From Pseudomonadota bacterium (GTDB lineage: Bacteria; Pseudomonadota; Gammaproteobacteria; Burkholderiales; SG8-39), in contig JAKAIH010000031.1 in assembly GCA_021825225.1 (NCBI GenBank), positions 1 through 11,362 on the forward strand: 11,362 nt of DNA, written 5' to 3'. Shown one piece after another: positions 1 through 6,179 of this stretch. Each line of letters opens with the position of its first letter. Positions within the stretch are counted from its first letter, which is position 1. The notes under the pieces are model-generated. The model ran no database searches. It was given only the letters and a program-made list of their open reading frames with translations, and was not told the origin of the DNA. The position numbers and the translations under genes were made by a program.

Positions 1-80
1 ATCGCAAGCGCCTCGTCCGCGATGCGTGCGGCGGCCGCAAGCGGCAGGCTGCTGCGCACGGCTCGCAATTGTTCCGGCAC
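1..80 (-). CDS. 5' end of an unidentified gene, downstream of the acyl-CoA ligase
   Basis: An open frame starts at a GTG (80-78) and runs off the window edge without a stop. It encodes 26 residues beginning MPEQLRAVRSSLPLAAAARI. A purine-rich stretch, AGGAAGGAAAG on the minus strand (95-85), lies 7 nt upstream of the GTG when the second AGGA is taken as the Shine-Dalgarno. The gap from the ligase stop is only 32 nt, so it is probably the next gene of the same operon. The fragment is too short and Ala-rich to assign a family. A short chance frame is possible, and the case rests on the ribosome-binding site and the operon position. Confidence 0.4.
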   Translation of the reverse strand, partial: MPEQLRAVRSSLPLAAAARIADEALA

Positions 81-112
81 GGTGCTTTCCTTCCTGCTTC
101 GGCGAGGGGCTG

Positions 113-1609
113 CTACTGCTGCGGCTGGCGCAGCATGCGCTTCAGGATCTTGCCGGTCGCGCTCTTGGGCAGTTCCTTGACGATGTCCACGCGCGCCGGG
201 GTCTTGTAGGCGGCGAGCTTTTCCTTGCACCAGCCGATGACGTCTTCGGGACGCAGCTGCGCGCCTTCCCTTAGCACCACAGCGGCGCACACGCTCTCGC
301 CCTTGAGCGCGTCGGGTATGCCGTACACGGCCACTTCCCTGATCTCGGGAATCTGATACAGGTAATGCTCCACCTCGGCCGGCCACACCTTGAAACCGGA
401 CACGTTGATCATGTCCTTGACGCGGTCGACGATGAATACATAGTCTTCCTCGTCCATCCTGCCGATGTCGCCCGAATGCAGCCAGCCGCCGCGCAGTGCC
501 TGCTCCGTGTCCTTGGGCCTGCCCCAGTATTCCTTCATTACGCCGGGGCCGCGCATCACGATCTCGCCCCAGGTTCCACGCGGCACCTCGCGGTCGTTAT
601 CGTCGAAAATCTTCACCTCGAAGTCCTCGATCGCGGTGCCGACGCTGCCGAACTTGTGCTTGCTTACGTGGTTGTAGGCGGCGCAGGGCGAGCATTCGGT
701 CAGGCCGTAGCCCTCGTACACCGGGTGGCCGTAGGTTTCGGTCCAGCGGCGCGATATTTCCTGCGGCATGGTCGCGGCGGCGGAAAAGAAGTAACGCACC
801 GAAGCCAGCTTTTCCCTGGGCACGTTGGCGCCCAGAAGCGCGATGTAGATCGTCGGCACGGCGAAAAACATGGTGACGCGCTCGCGCTCGATTGTTTCGA
901 GCACCGTGTCGGGGACGAAGCGGCGAAACAGCACCAGCGTCGCGCCGGCGACGAATCCGGCGTTCATGATGTAGTTCTGCGCGAACACATGGAACAGCGG
1001 CAGGAAAATCGCCAGCCGGTCGTCCGCGCCGTGGCCGGAGCAATTGACCGCCGCGCGGGTGTTGGTGATGATGTTGTTGTGGGTGAGCGTCACGCCCTTG
1101 GGAAAACCGGTGGTGCCCGAGGAATACAGCAGCACCGCCGCATCGTCGGCACCCATGTCCTCGCTCTTGTATGCAGGCCGGCCCGCGGCAAGCCAGTCGC
1201 CGAGCACGATTTCGTTGGCCGCCTGTCCCTCGCAAATCACCGTTTTCTCGACTGAGGGGCACGCGCCGCGCGGCACGTTCGGCAGCAGTTCCGCCGTGGT
1301 AAACACGACCTTCGCGCCGGAGTCGTTCAGCAGGTACTTCACTTCCTCGGACTTGAAGATCGAATTGACCGAGACCACGATCGCGCCGATCTTCTCCCCC
1401 GCGAGGTAGGCGAGCATGAACGCCGGGATGTTGGGCAGGTAGAGCGCGACGCGGTCGCCGCGGCGCACGCCGTTGGCCCTGAGCGAGTGGGCGAGGGCGC
1501 AGGCGCAGGCGTCGAGCGCGCCGTAGCTGATATCCTTGCCTTCGAACACGATGGCCTGGCGGCCCGGCGTCTGGCGCGCGACGCGCGCGACGTGGTTGGC
1601 GATATTCAC
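113..1609 (-). CDS. AMP-forming acyl-CoA synthetase (long-chain fatty acid/carboxylate-CoA ligase-like)
   Basis: This is an adenylate-forming enzyme that would activate a carboxylic acid to its acyl-AMP and then its CoA thioester in the cytoplasm. The 498-residue protein has the full set of family motifs: the P-loop YSSGTTGFPKG (about 162-172), YEGYGLTE (about 298-305), the HSGD and DRVKDMINVSGFKV hinge region (about 379-408) and the C-terminal PKSATGK with the catalytic lysine near 487. I chose the GTG at 1609. A strong GGAGGAG (1621-1615) sits 5 nt upstream, and the product then begins MNIANHVARVARQTPGRQAI, as expected for the family. The ATG at 1663 would add 18 unlikely residues (MPFSATIGAVSGFDGGAN) and make the SD part of the coding sequence. 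The substrate cannot be read from sequence. Its place behind a BKACE and a hydroxy-acid dehydrogenase suggests an acid from that pathway rather than bulk fatty acids. Confidence 0.9.
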   Translation of the reverse strand: MNIANHVARVARQTPGRQAIVFEGKDISYGALDACACALAHSLRANGVRRGDRVALYLPNIPAFMLAYLAGEKIGAIVVSVNSIFKSEEVKYLLNDSGAKVVFTTAELLPNVPRGACPSVEKTVICEGQAANEIVLGDWLAAGRPAYKSEDMGADDAAVLLYSSGTTGFPKGVTLTHNNIITNTRAAVNCSGHGADDRLAIFLPLFHVFAQNYIMNAGFVAGATLVLFRRFVPDTVLETIERERVTMFFAVPTIYIALLGANVPREKLASVRYFFSAAATMPQEISRRWTETYGHPVYEGYGLTECSPCAAYNHVSKHKFGSVGTAIEDFEVKIFDDNDREVPRGTWGEIVMRGPGVMKEYWGRPKDTEQALRGGWLHSGDIGRMDEEDYVFIVDRVKDMINVSGFKVWPAEVEHYLYQIPEIREVAVYGIPDALKGESVCAAVVLREGAQLRPEDVIGWCKEKLAAYKTPARVDIVKELPKSATGKILKRMLRQPQQ

Positions 1610-1750
1610 GTTTGCTCCTCCATCAAACCCCGACACGGCGCCTATTGTCGCAGAAAATGGCATAGCGCCCGGGTCGCCCCGGTGACCCGCGCCTGTCTCC
1701 GGGGTCGCGCGCGAAGATCCCGCCGGGCGCGATCCGGCAGGCGCGCGTGA
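1610..1750 (-). other. Intra-operon spacer between dehydrogenase and ligase
   Basis: This GC-rich spacer of about 140 bp holds no gene. It carries the ligase Shine-Dalgarno (GGAGGAG, 1621-1615). At its right edge a small perfect hairpin, CGTGAT-CAA-ATCACG (1746-1760), overlaps the dehydrogenase stop codon. Short inverted CCCCGG/CCGGGG segments lie inside it. No U-run follows on the minus strand, so I do not call a terminator. Read-through or mRNA processing is as likely. Confidence 0.35.
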
Positions 1751-2809
1751 TCAAATCACGGAGGCGACGGCCTTGCCCACGTCTTCGGTACTGGCCTTGC
1801 CGCCGAGGTCGGGTGTGCGCGGGCCGTCGAGCAGCACTTTCTCGATCGCGCGCAGGATCGCGGCGCCGGCGTCGGCGTAACCCAGATGCTCGAGCAGCAT
1901 CGCGCCCGACCAGATCTGGCCGATCGGGTTGGCGATCTTCTTGCCGTAGATGTCGGGCGCCGAACCGTGCACCGGTTCGAACAGCGAGGGGAAAGCGCGC
2001 TCGGGGTTGATGTTGCCCGAAGGCGCAATGCCGATGGTGCCTGCGGTCGCAGGCCCGAGGTCGGACAGGATGTCGCCGAACAGATTGGAGCCGACGATCA
2101 CGTCGAAGCGTTGCGGGTTGAGCACCATCTGGATGGTGAGTCCGTCGATGTGATACTGGCTGGTCTTTACCGCCGGATAATTCTTTGCCATCGCGGCGAA
2201 ACGCTCATCCCAGTAGGGCATGGTGATGGAGATGCCGTTCGACTTGGTGGCGGAGGTGATTTCCTTGCGCGGCCGCGTCATCGCCAGCTCGAACGCAAAC
2301 TTCATGATGCGGTCCACGCCCTTGCGGCTGAAGGTCGAGACCTGCTGCGCCAGCTCGCGCTCGGTGCCTTCGAACAGGCGTCCGCCCATGGAGGAGTATT
2401 CGCCCTCGGTGTTCTCGCGCACCACGTAATAGTCGATGTCGCCAACGTTTCGCCCGGCAAGCGGGCACTTCACGCCGGGCATCAGCCGCACCGGGCGCAG
2501 GTTGACGTACTGGTCGAACTCGCGCCGGAACTTGATCAGCGAGTCCCACAGCGAGACGTGGTCCAGCACCTTTGCCGGCCAGCCGGTGGCGCCGAAGAAA
2601 ATGCAGTCGTGCCCGCCAACCTTGTCCTTCCAGTCCGGCGGCATCCACCAGCCGTGCTTGTCGTAGTTGTCGCTGCTCCAGTCGAAATGATCGAAGGCGA
2701 GGCCGATGCCGAACTTGCGTGCAGCAGTGTCGAGCGCGCGCACGCCCTCGGGCATGACTTCCTTGCCGATGCCGTCACCGGCGATGACTGCGATTTTGTG
2801 CGTTTTCAT
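1751..2809 (-). CDS. Tartrate/D-malate dehydrogenase-like oxidative decarboxylase (isocitrate/isopropylmalate dehydrogenase superfamily)
   Basis: The 352-residue product belongs to the NAD-dependent beta-decarboxylating dehydrogenases, which oxidise a 2-hydroxy dicarboxylic acid and usually lose CO2. Visible motifs are GDGIG (11-15), the substrate-binding NLRPVR (103-108) and VRENTEGEYS (130-139), the metal-binding aspartates in NLFGDILSDLGP (242-253), and the cofactor loop GSAPDIYGKKIANP (282-295). FDQYVNLRP and RENTEGEYSSMGGR resemble the tartrate dehydrogenase (TtuC) and D-malate dehydrogenase (DmlA) branch more than LeuB or Icd, and the length fits. The ATG at 2809 starts MKTHKIAVIAGDGIG as expected, with only a weak SD (GTGAG). 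The 47-nt gap after the BKACE gene is AT-rich and both are probably co-transcribed. The exact substrate (tartrate, D-malate, 3-substituted malate or other) is inference. LeuB is unlikely because no leuC or leuD is nearby. Confidence 0.88.
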   Translation of the reverse strand: MKTHKIAVIAGDGIGKEVMPEGVRALDTAARKFGIGLAFDHFDWSSDNYDKHGWWMPPDWKDKVGGHDCIFFGATGWPAKVLDHVSLWDSLIKFRREFDQYVNLRPVRLMPGVKCPLAGRNVGDIDYYVVRENTEGEYSSMGGRLFEGTERELAQQVSTFSRKGVDRIMKFAFELAMTRPRKEITSATKSNGISITMPYWDERFAAMAKNYPAVKTSQYHIDGLTIQMVLNPQRFDVIVGSNLFGDILSDLGPATAGTIGIAPSGNINPERAFPSLFEPVHGSAPDIYGKKIANPIGQIWSGAMLLEHLGYADAGAAILRAIEKVLLDGPRTPDLGGKASTEDVGKAVASVI

Positions 2810-2856
2810 GGTTGCTCACTTAAAAATGGAAATTTATCAAAAGGGAAAATATGCGA

Positions 2857-3792
2857 TCAGAATGCGACCTTGTTGCCGCCCTTGAGCTTCAGCATTTTTC
2901 GTGCTTCGTCGGGCGTGGCCACCTGCAGGCCGATTTCCTCGAGAATGCGGCGCACCTTGGTAACCTGTTCCGCATTGGATTTGGCCAGGGTGCCGCGCCC
3001 CAGCCACAGGCTGTCTTCGAGACCGACGCGCACGTTGCCGCCCATCACGGCGGACTGCGCGGCGATGAACATCTGATTGCGCCCCGCGCCCAGCACCGAC
3101 CACAGGTAGGCATCGCCGAACAGGCGATCGGCGGTGCGCCTCATGTGCAGCACGTCCTCCGGGTGCGGACCGATGCCGCCGCGCAGGCCGAAAACCGACT
3201 GGATGAACAGCGGCGGCTTGAGCAGCCCGCGATCGAGGAAGTGCGCCGCCGTGTACAGGTGTCCGATGTCGTAGCACTCGATCTCGAAGCGGGTATCGTT
3301 GCTGGCGCAGGACTCGAGGATGTAGGCGATGTCGCGGAATGTGTTCTTGAATATGCGTTCGTCCGATCCGGCGAGATAAGGCTGCTCCCAGTCGTACTTG
3401 AACTCCTTGTAGCGCCCCAGCATTTCGTACAGGCCGAAATTCATCGAACCCATGTTGAGGGATGCGACCTCGGGCTTGAGCTGCAGCGCGGGCTGCAGGC
3501 GCTCTTCGGGACTCATGGTGGGCGCGCCGCCGGTGGTGAGGTTGATCACCACGTCGGAGGCGGCCTTGATCTTCGGCAGAAAGCGCATGAACGCCTGCGG
3601 ATCCTGCGTCGGCCTGCCGTCGGCGGGATCGCGCGCGTGCAGGTGCACGATCGCGGCGCCCGCCTGCGCCGCGCCGATCGCGCCATCCGCGATTTCGTCC
3701 GGCGTGACCGGCAGGTAGGGCGACATCGTCGGCGTGTGGATGGAGCCGGTAATCGCGCAGGTGATAATGACTTTTCCTTGTGCTGCTGCCAT
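2857..3792 (-). CDS. 3-keto-5-aminohexanoate cleavage enzyme family protein (BKACE, DUF849)
   Basis: BKACE enzymes cleave a beta-keto acid using acetyl-CoA, giving acetoacetate and a new acyl-CoA. The cytoplasmic enzyme binds a divalent metal, zinc in the characterised members. This 311-residue protein has the hallmark VIITCAITGS N-terminus (8-17), the metal-binding H-x-H in IVHLHARDP (H50, H52), VVINLTTGG (81-89), SLNMGSMNFG (111-120) and the third metal ligand candidate E259 in VRVGLEDSLW (255-264). I start at the ATG at 3792, with CGGAG 5 nt upstream and MAAAQGKVIITCAITG as product. An upstream in-frame ATG at 3963 would add 57 low-complexity residues lying in the divergent promoter region. 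It appears to be the first gene of an operon with the dehydrogenase and ligase. The family covers many substrates (3-keto-5-aminohexanoate, dehydrocarnitine, beta-ketoadipate and others), and I cannot choose between them. Confidence 0.92.
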   Translation of the reverse strand: MAAAQGKVIITCAITGSIHTPTMSPYLPVTPDEIADGAIGAAQAGAAIVHLHARDPADGRPTQDPQAFMRFLPKIKAASDVVINLTTGGAPTMSPEERLQPALQLKPEVASLNMGSMNFGLYEMLGRYKEFKYDWEQPYLAGSDERIFKNTFRDIAYILESCASNDTRFEIECYDIGHLYTAAHFLDRGLLKPPLFIQSVFGLRGGIGPHPEDVLHMRRTADRLFGDAYLWSVLGAGRNQMFIAAQSAVMGGNVRVGLEDSLWLGRGTLAKSNAEQVTKVRRILEEIGLQVATPDEARKMLKLKGGNKVAF

Positions 3793-3927
3793 GGCTACTC
3801 CGATGTGGTGAATTCGATTTTGCGGGTGCGGGGGAATCCGACGGGATGTGCGGGATTTTAACTTCATCGCGCCAAATATTCTGGTTTTTTGTCCGGCCCG
3901 TCGCCATAATTGCCCTGGGTTTGCACG

Positions 3928-3937
3928 CTGCATGCAG
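3928..3937. promoter_or_regulatory. Palindrome CTGCATGCAG, candidate operator half of a pair
   Basis: A perfect 10-bp palindrome in the divergent intergenic region. It shares CTGC...GCAG ends with the longer palindrome at 3956-3971, and the two centres lie 31 bp apart, close to three helical turns. That spacing would place two regulator dimers on one face of the DNA. Operator function is inference. Confidence 0.35.
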
Positions 3938-3955
3938 GGTTTCGGTTCGATGCCG

Positions 3956-3971
3956 CTGCGCACGTGCGCAG
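3956..3971. promoter_or_regulatory. 16-bp perfect palindrome CTGCGCACGTGCGCAG, candidate operator
   Basis: A perfect 16-bp inverted repeat ends 23 bp before the hydrolase start codon and just upstream of its Shine-Dalgarno. Its position over the likely transcription start or leader of the hydrolase suggests a repressor-type site. It is rich in CG and GC steps, so a chance palindrome is somewhat more likely than in neutral sequence, but 16 perfect bases remains notable. Confidence 0.45.
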
Positions 3972-3994
3972 TCTTGAAAGCAAAGGAGATGGGG

Positions 3995-4795
3995 ATGCAC
4001 GCGACCGAAGATTACGAAGTCTATGCCATCCGCTATGCGACGCTGGCGCGCAAGGCGTCCGACAATTTCATCGACGGCGATCCGCACGAGGAGGGCAGTC
4101 CGCTCGATTATTTCGTCTGGCTCGTGCGCAGCCCCGCGCGCACTTTCGTCGTCGACACCGGGTTCGAACTGCGCGTGGCCGAGCGCCGCGGGCGCAAGAT
4201 GCTGCTCGCGCCGGATGCCGGCCTCGCGCGCCTCGGTGTGGATGCGGCCGAGGTGCGCGACGTGATCATCACCCATTTGCACTACGACCATGTAGGCAAC
4301 TTCGCCCTGTTCCCCAATGCCAGGTTCCACCTGCAGGACAAGGAAATGCAATACGCCACCGGCCGCCACATGGCGCAGTCGATATTTTCACACGCCTACG
4401 AAGTGGAAGAGGTGGTGGGCATGGTGCGCGAAGTGTACAGGGGCAGGGTGCAGTTCTACGACGGCGATGCCGCGCTCGCGCCCGGGCTGTCGGTGCACCA
4501 CATCGGCGGCCACACCATGGGCATACAGTCGGTGCGCGTGCACACCCGCATCGGCTGGATCGTGCTCGCCTCGGACGCAACCCACCTCTACGCCAACATG
4601 GAGCAGGTGCGGCCGTTTCCCATCGTGCACAGCGTCGGCGCCATGGTCGAGGGCTACCGCAGGTTGCGCGAGCTCGCCGACGATCCGCGCTGGATCGTTC
4701 CCGGGCACGATCCGCTGGTGATGCAGCGTTATCCCGCGGCCGGTCCGGGCCTCGAGGGCATCGCGGTGCGGCTGGATGTCGAGCCGCGCGCGTAG
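3995..4795 (+). CDS. MBL-fold metallohydrolase, N-acyl homoserine lactonase-like
   Basis: A 266-residue metallo-beta-lactamase-fold hydrolase. The dinuclear metal site is complete: HLHYDH (H94, H96, D98, H99), H173 in GGHTMG, D194 in LASDATH and H238 in VPGHDP. This spacing matches the AHL-lactonase group, which opens lactone rings, but many such proteins act on other lactones or esters. No signal peptide is visible, so it is probably cytoplasmic. AGGAG (3984-3988) sits 6 nt before the ATG at 3995, giving MHATEDYEVYAIRYATLARK. An ATG at 3989 overlaps the SD too closely, and an in-frame ATG at 3848 would run through the promoter region. It is divergent from the BKACE operon, which suggests it works on the same substrate rather than in quorum quenching. 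No LuxI/LuxR genes are present in the window. Confidence 0.88.
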   Translation: MHATEDYEVYAIRYATLARKASDNFIDGDPHEEGSPLDYFVWLVRSPARTFVVDTGFELRVAERRGRKMLLAPDAGLARLGVDAAEVRDVIITHLHYDHVGNFALFPNARFHLQDKEMQYATGRHMAQSIFSHAYEVEEVVGMVREVYRGRVQFYDGDAALAPGLSVHHIGGHTMGIQSVRVHTRIGWIVLASDATHLYANMEQVRPFPIVHSVGAMVEGYRRLRELADDPRWIVPGHDPLVMQRYPAAGPGLEGIAVRLDVEPRA

Positions 4796-4843
4796 CAATT
4801 CAGCCGTTCACCGAGCCAGCAGGGCTTGCGCGCTGCGCGCGCC

Positions 4844-4892
4844 AACCGTGCTTTTGGTGCGGATAAAAGCCATCCGCACCAAAAGCACGGTT
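4844..4892. repeat. Hairpin 1: perfect 21-bp inverted repeat, 7-nt loop
   Basis: The left arm (4844-4864, AACCGTGCTTTTGGTGCGGAT minus its last base is enough to recognise it) and the right arm (4872-4892) are exact reverse complements, separated by AAAAGCC. It lies 48 bp after the hydrolase stop. Neither side is followed by a T-run, so it is not a textbook rho-independent terminator, although it could still stop or protect the transcript. Its tip, GGATAAAAGCCATCC, nearly matches the inverted tip of hairpin 3. Confidence 0.85.
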
Positions 4893-4898
4893 ATGCGC

Positions 4899-4927
4899 AA
4901 AAGCAGGAAAAGTTTGGGTCTGCTTTT
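4899..4927. repeat. Hairpin 2: 8-bp inverted repeat AAAAGCAG/CTGCTTTT
   Basis: AAAAGCAG (4899-4906) pairs with CTGCTTTT (4920-4927) around a 13-nt loop. It sits between the two long hairpins. On the plus strand the right arm ends in TTTT followed by ATA, which is the closest thing to a terminator U-tract in this region, but the stem is AT-rich and weak. Confidence 0.45.
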
Positions 4928-4933
4928 ATACAA

Positions 4934-4983
4934 GATCGCCGATTGTGCGCGGATGGATTTTTATCCGTGCACAATCGGCGGTC
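4934..4983. repeat. Hairpin 3: 21-position inverted repeat with two wobble positions
   Basis: Arms 4934-4954 and 4963-4983 pair at 19 Watson-Crick positions, plus two that would be G-U in plus-strand RNA (4936/4981 and 4949/4968). The loop is GGATTTTT. Read on the minus strand the tip is GGATAAAAATCCATCC, very close to the tip of hairpin 1, so the two form an inverted pair. The two wobbles favour RNA pairing on the plus strand; on the minus strand they become A/C mismatches. Confidence 0.8.
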
Positions 4984-4984
4984 C

Positions 4985-5008
4985 GCGCGGACAGCTTCTC
5001 GTCCGCGC
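4985..5008. repeat. Hairpin 4: GCGCGGAC/GTCCGCGC, 8-nt loop
   Basis: A perfect 8-bp GC-rich stem, GCGCGGAC (4985-4992) and GTCCGCGC (5001-5008), with loop AGCTTCTC. It begins one base after hairpin 3 and is followed by AAAA, so on the minus strand it is preceded by TTTT rather than followed by it. An alternative 12-bp palindrome, GTCCGCGCGGAC (4981-4992), competes with it. Confidence 0.6.
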
Positions 5009-5072
5009 AAAATCGCAGCTTTGCTCCAGCGGTGCAGACGATCCAATTCGTATTCAAGTCGCCGCGTCTACG

Positions 5073-6044
5073 CTATTTCTTTTCTTCCACCTTGCCTACG
5101 CGCTTGACCGCGGCGGCGAGCATGGCCGCGTCCTTGTCCCAGAACTTCTGGAACTCCGGTGCGTCGAGGTAGTAGATCGGCGTCTCGATCTTGGCCATGA
5201 CTGCCTTGAACTCCGGATCTGCGACCGCTTTTTTCGCCGCGTCGCGCAGTGCCGCGATCACGGGCGCCGGCGTTCCTGCGGGCGCGAACAGGCCCGACCA
5301 GATGTAGAACTCGACGTTGTAGCCCAGCTCCTTGAACGTCGGTACGTCGGGCAGCGCCGCGAGGCGCTTGTCGCCCCAGGTGGCCAGCGCGCGCAGCTTG
5401 CCGCCCTTGATCTGGCCGATGACCGCGGCCGGACCTGAAGCGAGCGCGTCGACGTGGCCGCCGACCAGCGCATTCATGGCCGGTCCGCCGCCGGTATAGG
5501 GCACGTGCCAGAGTTGGACGCCGGCGGACTGGGCGAACATTTCCATCGCCATGTGCAGCGTCCCGTAGATGCCGGAGGAGCTGAAGCTGATCTTGCCCGG
5601 GCGCCTCTTCGCGTCCTCGACCAGGTCCTTCACGTTTTTCCACGGGCTGTCGGCGCGCACCACCAGCACCGTGGGATCGGCCGAGATCAAGGCGATCGGC
5701 GCGAACTGGTTCATCTGGTAGGGCGGCTTGCGCTCGAACAGTTTTTCCGCCTCGGGGAGAATCGAGATCGAGGACAAGGCCATCATGATGGTGTAGCCGT
5801 CGGGTTTGGCGTTGGCGACATAGGCCATGCCGATCGCGCCGCCGGCGCCGGCCCGGTTTTCAATGATGATGCGCTGCTTCAGCGCTTTTTCCATTGCGAA
5901 CGCAGTGGGCCGGCCGGTCAGGTCGGCGATGCCGCCCGGAGGAAAAGGCACGACCATGCTGATATGACGGTTGGGGTAGGCGTCCTCGGCCAGCGCGGGG
6001 CCGGCGAGCAGCGCCAGCAGAAGCAGGCAAGCGTATCGTTTCAT
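5073..6044 (-). CDS. Bug-family tripartite tricarboxylate transporter substrate-binding protein
   Basis: A 323-residue periplasmic receptor of the TctC/Bug family that captures a carboxylate for a TctAB-type transporter. A cleavable signal peptide is clear (MKRYACLLLLALLAGPALA, cut before EDAYPN). Family motifs follow in order: VVPFPPGGIADLTGR (31-45), ENRAGAGGAIG (62-72), PDGYT (82-85 region), VPYTGGGPAMNAL (181-193) and LPDVPTFKELGY (231-242). The ATG at 6044 has GAGGA 4 nt upstream. A longer in-frame start at 6665 runs antisense through tsaB and is rejected. No tctA or tctB is in the window, so it is an orphan receptor, common in Burkholderiales. It converges with the hydrolase gene and could deliver substrate to the neighbouring carboxylate operon, but nothing in the sequence proves this. 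Confidence 0.93.
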   Translation of the reverse strand: MKRYACLLLLALLAGPALAEDAYPNRHISMVVPFPPGGIADLTGRPTAFAMEKALKQRIIIENRAGAGGAIGMAYVANAKPDGYTIMMALSSISILPEAEKLFERKPPYQMNQFAPIALISADPTVLVVRADSPWKNVKDLVEDAKRRPGKISFSSSGIYGTLHMAMEMFAQSAGVQLWHVPYTGGGPAMNALVGGHVDALASGPAAVIGQIKGGKLRALATWGDKRLAALPDVPTFKELGYNVEFYIWSGLFAPAGTPAPVIAALRDAAKKAVADPEFKAVMAKIETPIYYLDAPEFQKFWDKDAAMLAAAVKRVGKVEEKK

Positions 6045-6090
6045 ATTGTCCTCGTTGATAGTTATAGTTCTATGTTTATTGTTTCGGCGC

Positions 6091-6119
6091 ATCTTGGGCG
6101 CGGTGCGTCGGCGTGTCAA
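6091..6119 (-). promoter_or_regulatory. Candidate sigma-70 promoter of the Bug receptor gene
   Basis: On the minus strand a perfect -35 TTGACA (6119-6114) is followed 17 bp later by CAAGAT (6096-6091), a weak -10 that keeps the important A2 and T6. Transcription would start near 6084 and give a leader of about 40 nt before the ATG at 6044. The AT-rich leader holds AGAACTATAACTATC. Confidence 0.45.
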
Positions 6120-6148
6120 GGACCAGCGGTGCCTCGCCGCGGATACGC

Positions 6149-6154
6149 TAAAAT
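6149..6154 (+). promoter_or_regulatory. Candidate -10 element of the tsaB-rimI-UDG operon
   Basis: TAAAAT (TATAAT with one change) lies 25 bp before the GTG chosen for tsaB. No good -35 is found at the usual distance, so it is a weak call. If it is real, the ATG at 6153 overlaps the -10 box and cannot start translation, which supports the GTG at 6180. Confidence 0.3.
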
Positions 6155-6179
6155 GCGCCATTGTGTCGCGCCGCCTGCC

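Larger units (their letters stand above)
3793..3994. promoter_or_regulatory. Divergent promoter region between BKACE operon and MBL-fold hydrolase
   Basis: About 200 bp separate two divergently transcribed genes and must hold both promoters. The central part (about 3855-3910) is clearly more AT-rich than its surroundings, with stretches such as AAATATTCTGGTTTTTTG. On the minus strand GTTAAAAT (around 3855-3865) resembles a -10 box for the BKACE operon, but I see no convincing -35. Two palindromes lie on the hydrolase-proximal side (listed separately). No regulator gene is present within the window on either side. Confidence 0.55.

Noticed and set aside
365..1255. A 296-codon plus-strand open frame antisense to the acyl-CoA ligase
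   Set aside because: It lies wholly inside a gene with all family motifs on the other strand, with no recognisable domain or ribosome-binding site.
1886..3076. A 396-codon plus-strand open frame opposite the dehydrogenase and the end of the BKACE gene
   Set aside because: It is antisense to two well-supported genes, crosses their boundary, and its His/Arg/Val-rich translation matches no family. It is a GC-bias shadow of the real frames.
2837..4369. A 510-codon minus-strand frame covering the BKACE gene in another frame and part of the hydrolase
   Set aside because: It runs through two confirmed genes and the divergent promoter region, and its translation is Arg-rich low-complexity sequence.
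3995..4795. Quorum-quenching function for the MBL hydrolase
   Set aside because: The metal motif fits AHL lactonases but also many other hydrolases, and no LuxI/LuxR gene is present. The metabolic context is a better guide.
4844..5008. CRISPR array or insertion-sequence end
   Set aside because: The units are not regularly spaced direct repeats, there are no cas genes, no transposase and no target-site duplication that I can see.
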